A stretch of DNA of 64,000 nucleotides from Lujinxingia litoralis (GTDB lineage: Bacteria > Myxococcota_A > Bradymonadia > Bradymonadales > Bradymonadaceae). Under the pieces are notes generated by a model that had not been told where the DNA came from, searched no databases, and worked only from the letters and a program-made list of their open reading frames with translations. A program made the translations under genes and the position numbers. The DNA lies in contig NZ_QHKO01000002.1 of the NCBI RefSeq assembly GCF_003260125.1, positions 310,001 through 374,000 of the forward strand, written 5' to 3'. Below, in pieces: positions 59,224 through 64,000 of the stretch; position 1 is the first letter of the stretch, and each line of letters opens with the position of its first letter.

Positions 59224-61527
59224 TCAACGCTCTGCGTCATCCCCTCCCTCGTTCTCCTTACGATCGACGCGATCCGGGTCGTCAGCCGCACAGGGAATCT
59301 TGGCCAGCACAAACTTCAAGTTGTCATTGTGTACCAGACAGGCCTTCCCCTTCCAACGCTCGGGGAGCTTGCGCTGAAACTCCCCACGATAACGCGCGTT
59401 CTGCATGATCGCGTAGATCGGCCCCTCGATCTGCTCCTTCTTATACTTCTCCCAATCCTCATTGCTGCGAATCGGGATGACCAGGTTGTGGGTGTGATAG
59501 ACCTCTCCTCGCCAGTTGAGGCGAAACGCGATGACGGGCTCCTCGCAATAGGTCTTGCGCCGGTCAGCTCCGGGTGGCGGCTCCACCTCGGTGCAAAGCT
59601 CGTAGTAGCGATCCCAGAGCTGCTTCTGGCTCATCGTTGAGCTGATGGTTGGCATGTACACATTGAGGCCGAAGTACGCCATGCCCAGTCCACCCACCAC
59701 CATGGCGCCCACACTGATCCGCCTAAAACGCGCGCTTCGCGCAATCCCCGTCCCCAGCGCTCCCACCACGCAGATGGCCACCAGGGGCCGGAGCCACATC
59801 TGAAAGTAGGGGTCCCATGCCTCATGATTCCATTCGCGGTCGTAGCGATAAGAAAAGAGGTTCTTAATGGTCTGCGGATCGCTGACGATCTCCACGGCGA
59901 TCACCGCCGCGATCAACGCCCCCACTCCAAAGAGCACACCACCCGGCTTCAGATCACCGTCCAGGAGATCGTCGAGCGCCAGCGCCACCAGCATCGCCAG
60001 CGCCGGCACCACCGGAAAGATATAGTGATGGAACTTGGTGCTCGAGAGCGTAAAGAGCGTAAAGGCTACCAGCGCCCACAAAAGCAGCATCAAGCTGGCG
60101 CGACCTTCATCGCGGTTCAGGCGCACCTTATGCCCGCCAAAGAAACGCGCGATGGCCGCGGGCACAAAACCCACCCACGGGAACAGCCCGTATCCCAACC
60201 AGCGCAGAAAGTGCTCAAAAGAACCCGTGGTCAGCTGATGCACACCGCTGGTGAGGCGCTTGAAGTGATCGTGCACAAAGAAGCGATTCCAGAAGCCCGG
60301 ATGATGGCGAATCAGCATCGCCGCGTACCAGGGGAAGGCCACCGCGATAAACACCAGCACGCCTCGCCAGAACTCCACGCGCTTCAGCAGCCCCCACTCC
60401 CGTGTGGTCAGAATGTACAGGAAGAGCACCGCCCCGGGCAGCATAAAGCCGAGCAACCCCTTTGCCAGGGTCGCCAACCCGATAAACGCGTAAAACGTCA
60501 GCATGTAGATGCGCCCACGACTTACCGTGGGCCGCTCCAGCGTCAGGTAGAGCACGCCCAGCAGACAGCTGGCGTAGATCGCGGCCTGCGTCGGCCCCCA
60601 GATAAACCAACCCAGGAGTGCCATCGGGCGATCCTCTGCGCTGATCACCACCCCGAGCAGCGCGATAAAGAGCGGCCCCCAGGTCAGCAGCACCGCCCCC
60701 AGCGCCAGCTTCTTGCGCCGTGCGTCGTTCCACACCATCGACGCCACCACCAGCAACCCGCTCACCAGGAGCATCCCACCAAAGATCATGACGATCAGAT
60801 TGAGGTTCGTCCCCATCTGGTCGATCAAAGTGTTATCCGCCCCGCGCCAGCGTGAGAGCCCGATAAGCACCAACGAGATCTGCGGAATTGTCAGCACCCC
60901 GATCCAACCGAGCCCCAGCCCCCAGGTCACCCGGCTGGCAGCAAGATCGCGGTCTTTCCCAAACGCCCCCATCATGAAAAAGCACATACCCACCGTCATC
61001 ATGCCCACAAAGGGCATGTCGGTCTGAGCCTGACGTCCCAGCATAAACCAGAAGGGAGAACTCGCCAGCACCAGCGCCATCAACGCCCCGGCCCGACGCG
61101 TGAACACGCTGACCCCAAAGGCGTAGACCGAGAGGATCCCCAGCGCACCGGTCAGAGCCACCCCCAGCCGCACCGCAAACGCATTGACTCCGAAGAGCTC
61201 CATGCCGATGGCCATCATCCACATCAAGAGGATCGGCTTCGAATAGAAGTATGAGCCCTCGGTCCCCCCTTTGGAATCAACCCAGTGAGAGCCCCACCAC
61301 GTGCTGATCCAGTCGTTGCGCTCGGTAATCTGGCGCCCCACCTCCCCGTAATGGGTCTCCCAGGGATCCCACAGCCCAAAGCTCCCCACAAAGGGAAGAA
61401 CCACCGCCAGGGCCAGCACAAAGACCCAGGCGTGCTCGCGCCAGAAGTCCGAGGGACGTTGCACAAAGGTATCAAGCTCTCGCCACCACTGCCGCGCGGG
61501 CGTGGGGCCGGGGGCGCGCTCACTCAT
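59224..61527 (-). CDS. ArnT-like glycosyltransferase (family 39/83)
   Basis: 767 aa integral membrane protein with about 12 hydrophobic segments. The family motif after the first helix is DPWETHYGEVGRQITERNDW (Asp-Glu-like acidic pair) and then the SKPILLMWMMAIGMELFG loop. These enzymes transfer a sugar from an undecaprenyl-phosphate donor to lipid A, protein or other acceptors on the periplasmic side. The C-terminal 150 residues form a soluble periplasmic domain (LWDRYYELCTEVEPPPG ... CEEPVIAFRLNWRGEVYHTH). The GT2 enzyme near 35.5 kb could supply the lipid-linked donor, but this is speculation. Confidence 0.9.
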   Translation of the reverse strand: MSERAPGPTPARQWWRELDTFVQRPSDFWREHAWVFVLALAVVLPFVGSFGLWDPWETHYGEVGRQITERNDWISTWWGSHWVDSKGGTEGSYFYSKPILLMWMMAIGMELFGVNAFAVRLGVALTGALGILSVYAFGVSVFTRRAGALMALVLASSPFWFMLGRQAQTDMPFVGMMTVGMCFFMMGAFGKDRDLAASRVTWGLGLGWIGVLTIPQISLVLIGLSRWRGADNTLIDQMGTNLNLIVMIFGGMLLVSGLLVVASMVWNDARRKKLALGAVLLTWGPLFIALLGVVISAEDRPMALLGWFIWGPTQAAIYASCLLGVLYLTLERPTVSRGRIYMLTFYAFIGLATLAKGLLGFMLPGAVLFLYILTTREWGLLKRVEFWRGVLVFIAVAFPWYAAMLIRHHPGFWNRFFVHDHFKRLTSGVHQLTTGSFEHFLRWLGYGLFPWVGFVPAAIARFFGGHKVRLNRDEGRASLMLLLWALVAFTLFTLSSTKFHHYIFPVVPALAMLVALALDDLLDGDLKPGGVLFGVGALIAAVIAVEIVSDPQTIKNLFSYRYDREWNHEAWDPYFQMWLRPLVAICVVGALGTGIARSARFRRISVGAMVVGGLGMAYFGLNVYMPTISSTMSQKQLWDRYYELCTEVEPPPGADRRKTYCEEPVIAFRLNWRGEVYHTHNLVIPIRSNEDWEKYKKEQIEGPIYAIMQNARYRGEFQRKLPERWKGKACLVHNDNLKFVLAKIPCAADDPDRVDRKENEGGDDAER

Positions 61528-61791
61528 CGATCGTATCCGTCGCTGTTTGCCTGTTTGAACGCGCCATACCTGTCTTTTCTAAAAGAGCGCGCAGCCCGCG
61601 GAGTGTAGGGAAGCCCCAGAGGCGGTGTCAATCTCACCGCCTTCCCCCCGTTTCGGGCCACCAAACCGCCCCGAGGTACCCTGCCGGGCTTTTCTTGCCT
61701 GGAACCTCGGGCTGCACTTTAATGTCCTCAACGATCGCCGCTGCCGGGGCTCTGCCCCTGCCCTAGCCACAGCCCTACAGAGAGTCGACTG

Positions 61792-62502
61792 ATGCCAGGT
61801 CGCACCATCGCACCATGGATTCTGAGCGCCCTCGCCACGCTCTGGGCCCTGCCGGCCGCCGCCCAACTCTACTCCTATGAGACGCCCTCCGGAGAGGTAC
61901 TCATCACCAACGAGCGCCACCCGGAATACAAACTCCTCGAGGTCCTCAGCGAAGGTCCCTCCCCTCGTCGATCCACCCGCACATCAAGCGCCCGCGCGGC
62001 AAACCAGGCGGCTCGCGCCAGCCCTGCCGACGCCGACAATGAGCAGGCGCAAGAGGCCCGTGCCCGGGCTCGCCGCGGCCTGCCCTCCTCGTTTTCCGAG
62101 CGCGAGACCTACTTCGATGATCTGATCCAGGAGGCCGCCCTGGCCTACGACCTGCCCTTCGGGTTCATTAAAGCGGTCATTCGCATTGAGAGCGCGTTTC
62201 AACCCCAGGTCGTCAGCCACGCGGGCGCCATGGGCCTGATGCAGTTGATGCCGCGCACCGCAGAATCCCTGGGCGTCACCAACGCTTTTGATGCTCGTCA
62301 GAACGTCTTCGGCGGTGCGAAGTTTCTACGCATCTTGATCGACCGATACGATGGGGATATCAACCTGATACTCGCTGCCTACAACGCCGGCGATGTAGCG
62401 GTGCGACGCTACGATGGAATCCCCTACCCGCAGACCCGTGAATATGTCGCGTCGGTCTATCACTGGTACCAGGTCTATTCAGCCCAGGCGGAGATGCCTT
62501 GA
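61792..62502 (+). CDS. Lytic transglycosylase (SLT domain)
   Basis: 236 aa, exported (signal peptide ending near A-A-A-Q, residue 24). It starts with a DUF4124-like strand (QLYSYETPSGEVLITN). The SLT domain from about residue 105 has the catalytic Glu in AVIRIESAFQP, GAMGLMQLMPRTAESLGV and LAAYNAGDVAV. It cleaves peptidoglycan between MurNAc and GlcNAc with formation of 1,6-anhydroMurNAc. Its stop TGA overlaps the pgsA start (TTGA), which couples cell-wall cleavage to phospholipid synthesis. The ATG at 61792 gives a normal signal peptide. Confidence 0.93.
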   Translation: MPGRTIAPWILSALATLWALPAAAQLYSYETPSGEVLITNERHPEYKLLEVLSEGPSPRRSTRTSSARAANQAARASPADADNEQAQEARARARRGLPSSFSERETYFDDLIQEAALAYDLPFGFIKAVIRIESAFQPQVVSHAGAMGLMQLMPRTAESLGVTNAFDARQNVFGGAKFLRILIDRYDGDINLILAAYNAGDVAVRRYDGIPYPQTREYVASVYHWYQVYSAQAEMP

Positions 62503-63119
62503 GCGCCTCAACGATTCGGCAAGACATCGTCAACATCCCCAACGTGTTGACGCTGATACGCATCGCCCTGATCCCCGTCGTGGCCATGTTCATCGCCTTT
62601 GGCGACCCACTTAGCTGCCTGATTGCCGTCATTCTCTTCGGGGTGGCCTCCTTCACCGACTGGGTCGACGGGTACCTGGCCCGCAAACTCAACCTGGTCA
62701 GCATGACCGGGAAGTTCCTCGACCCGCTGGCCGATAAGCTCCTGGTCATGACCGCCCTGGTAATGCTGATCCCCCTGGGACGCCTCCCGGCCTGGATCGT
62801 CATTATCATCGTAGCCCGGGAGATCTCCATCTCCTCATTGCGCAGCCTGGCTGCCGGAGAGGGCCTCATCATCGCCGCCGGCGAAGGCGGGAAGTTGAAG
62901 ACCGCCTTCCAGATGCTGGGGCTGGTCTTCCTCATCACTCACTACACCTATGAGATCGACTACGGACTCGCCACGCTGACCCTGAACTTCCACCGTATCG
63001 GCTTCTGGCTCCTGGCCATCTCGGTCTTCTTCAGCCTCTGGAGCGCCTGGGAGTACTTCTGGGGCTTCCTCAAAGCCATCGGCGCCCGCGGCGAAGACAA
63101 CGCGGACGCCACCGCCTGA
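62499..63119 (+). CDS. pgsA: CDP-diacylglycerol-glycerol-3-phosphate 3-phosphatidyltransferase
   Basis: Makes phosphatidylglycerophosphate from CDP-diacylglycerol and glycerol-3-phosphate, 206 aa, inner membrane. The CDP-alcohol phosphatidyltransferase motif D-G-x2-A-R-x8-G-x3-D-x3-D is complete in VDGYLARKLNLVSMTGKFLD and the following PLAD. The N-terminal NIPNVLTLIRIALIPVVAM is the standard PgsA start. The start codon is TTG at 62499, overlapping the lytic transglycosylase stop. The C-terminus is longer and more charged (EDNADATA) than usual. Confidence 0.93.
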   Translation: MSASTIRQDIVNIPNVLTLIRIALIPVVAMFIAFGDPLSCLIAVILFGVASFTDWVDGYLARKLNLVSMTGKFLDPLADKLLVMTALVMLIPLGRLPAWIVIIIVAREISISSLRSLAAGEGLIIAAGEGGKLKTAFQMLGLVFLITHYTYEIDYGLATLTLNFHRIGFWLLAISVFFSLWSAWEYFWGFLKAIGARGEDNADATA

Positions 63120-63702
63120 CCCCAAATCCTCACCGCCCCCCCGGCCCGACCGCTCGGGGCCGAAGCCACGACCGCTCCCGAGCACAACGCGCCCCCTCCC
63201 AGCCAGACCCCACCCTCGCCCCGAGCGCGGCCTCTTCCGCCGAAACATCACCTCGGCCCGAGAGCTTGCGCAGCGCCTCCCCTCCTCGGCAGCCTCGCTC
63301 GCCATCCGAAGCGCTCCCCCTCCTCCTACTCCCGAACGCCACTCCCATCTGGACAGGGTCGAGCACCCCACAATTCGGACTCGACTCCCGACCGCTGCGG
63401 ACGCGTTCCCCCCGGACTGCCACTCCATAACCCACACGGGGTAAAGCCCCCCCCCTGCCGCTCAGAGTCGACACTGACCCCGGGGAGACAAACATCCCCA
63501 CAAATGGCACCCGTTACCCCCTTCGGGGCAGACGCACACCTCCGCGACTCGAACTCAACACCGAATCGATGGGGACATCCTACCCCGGGGGCTGGGACTC
63601 AACCCCGAACAAGGCCGGTGTCCCTCCCCTACCTCTCGGACTTACCCCTCATGGGCCAGGGTATTCCTCCCCTCACGCTGAGACTCGAGTCCCAACTCCG
63701 AG
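63120..63702. other. Non-coding, C-rich region with degenerate GACTC repeats
   Basis: About 580 bases with no plausible gene. GACTCGA-type elements recur at irregular spacing (about 63383, 63546, 63595, 63682) next to C-rich tracts (63448-63456). It may be a decayed repeat or the remnant of a former gene. No promoter or terminator for the flanking genes is clear. Confidence 0.55.
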
Positions 63703-64000
63703 TCAGGCCCCCCTTCGGGGCCCCACAAACTCCACCGGCACGCCCAGCGCCTCCATACGCGATGCAGCACTTGCTCGCTCACCAGCCTCCGCAATGGCAA
63801 AAAGTTCCCGCACACGAGCCTGGTGCTCGTCAGCCGGGAGCTCCTCGCGACCGAACTCGGGCGTAAAAGGGGCAACGACACCAGCACGCACGCCGCGACG
63901 CCGGGCCAGGCGCACATAGCGCTCCAACACATCGACCTCATTTAGCCCACAGAGATCGCTGTAGATCGTCAGTTGCACCGGCCCCTTCCCAAGACCCAGC
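63703..64000 (-). CDS. C-terminal fragment of a DUF58-like protein
   Basis: The frame is open from the right edge to TGA at 63703, giving about 98 residues; the N-terminus is outside the window. The fragment contains GPVQLTIYSDLCG followed by helix-strand repeats (LERYVRLARRRGVRAGVVAPFTPEF) and ends with RMEALGVPVEFVGP. This resembles the last vWA-like strands of DUF58 proteins, where SD follows a hydrophobic strand and APFTP-type loops follow. DUF58 proteins usually sit with MoxR ATPases and act in envelope assembly. The assignment is tentative because the diagnostic N-terminal half is missing. Confidence 0.5.
   Translation of the reverse strand, partial: LGLGKGPVQLTIYSDLCGLNEVDVLERYVRLARRRGVRAGVVAPFTPEFGREELPADEHQARVRELFAIAEAGERASAASRMEALGVPVEFVGPRRGA

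Overview
The window is about 65% GC, gene-dense and entirely chromosomal in character. I see no phage, insertion sequence, CRISPR array or rRNA operon. The best guess is a Bradymonadales-type deltaproteobacterium (Bradymonas/Lujinxingia-like, near Myxococcota). The grounds are many large lipoproteins with Asp-rich linkers and thrombospondin-type calcium repeats, an imuA-imuB-dnaE2 mutagenesis operon with an operator-like site resembling the myxobacterial LexA box, and DUF4159/vWA-type envelope genes. The taxonomy is an inference.

Region by region. 1-8.6 kb (minus strand): a complete di/oligopeptide ABC importer (substrate-binding lipoprotein, two permeases, two ATPases). It is translationally coupled to a large lipoprotein gene that runs off the left edge. 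The second permease carries a periplasmic EF-hand insertion. 8.6-9.5 kb: non-coding, with a 41/42-bp tandem repeat. 9.5-12.5 kb: a coupled pair of M16 peptidases, one with the zinc motif and one without. 12.6-17.3 kb: glycosyltransferases and galE. 17.5-22.8 kb: the SOS mutasome imuA-imuB-dnaE2 behind a promoter with an operator-like box. 23-32.3 kb: a giant amidohydrolase/TSP3 lipoprotein, a candidate small RNA, a PAS-GAF-PAS-GGDEF-EAL c-di-GMP protein and a Big-1-like lipoprotein. 32.4-37 kb (minus): a free-standing sigma-70 region 1.1 protein, folC, a Crp-like regulator, two glycosyltransferases and an unknown protein with an SOS-like promoter. 37.3-39.3 kb (minus): exbB-exbD-tonB. 39.5-41.7 kb: an unknown membrane-anchored protein, two identical tRNA-Ala(GGC) genes and a Bax-inhibitor-1 protein. 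42-49.6 kb: DUF4159, a vWA/GATase-like membrane protein, a zinc-ribbon protein with a Fam20C-like C-terminus, and a DUF72 protein. 49.9-53.2 kb: a coiled-coil/winged-helix protein with a 59-aa coiled-coil partner, and another lipoprotein. 53.3-59 kb: galT-glgA, a biotin-dependent carboxylase beta subunit and citrate synthase. 59.2-64 kb: an ArnT-like glycosyltransferase, a lytic transglycosylase coupled to pgsA, a 580-bp non-coding stretch and the C-terminus of a DUF58-like protein.

Functional themes: peptide scavenging and envelope proteolysis (importer, M16 pair, TonB system), cell-surface polysaccharide and galactose/glycogen metabolism (GTs, galE, galT, glgA), DNA-damage mutagenesis, and central metabolism (citrate synthase, acyl-CoA carboxylase). 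The most unusual items are the EF-hand peptide permease, the stand-alone sigma 1.1 protein, the zinc-ribbon/Fam20C-like protein, and the candidate small RNA with a CCTCC loop.
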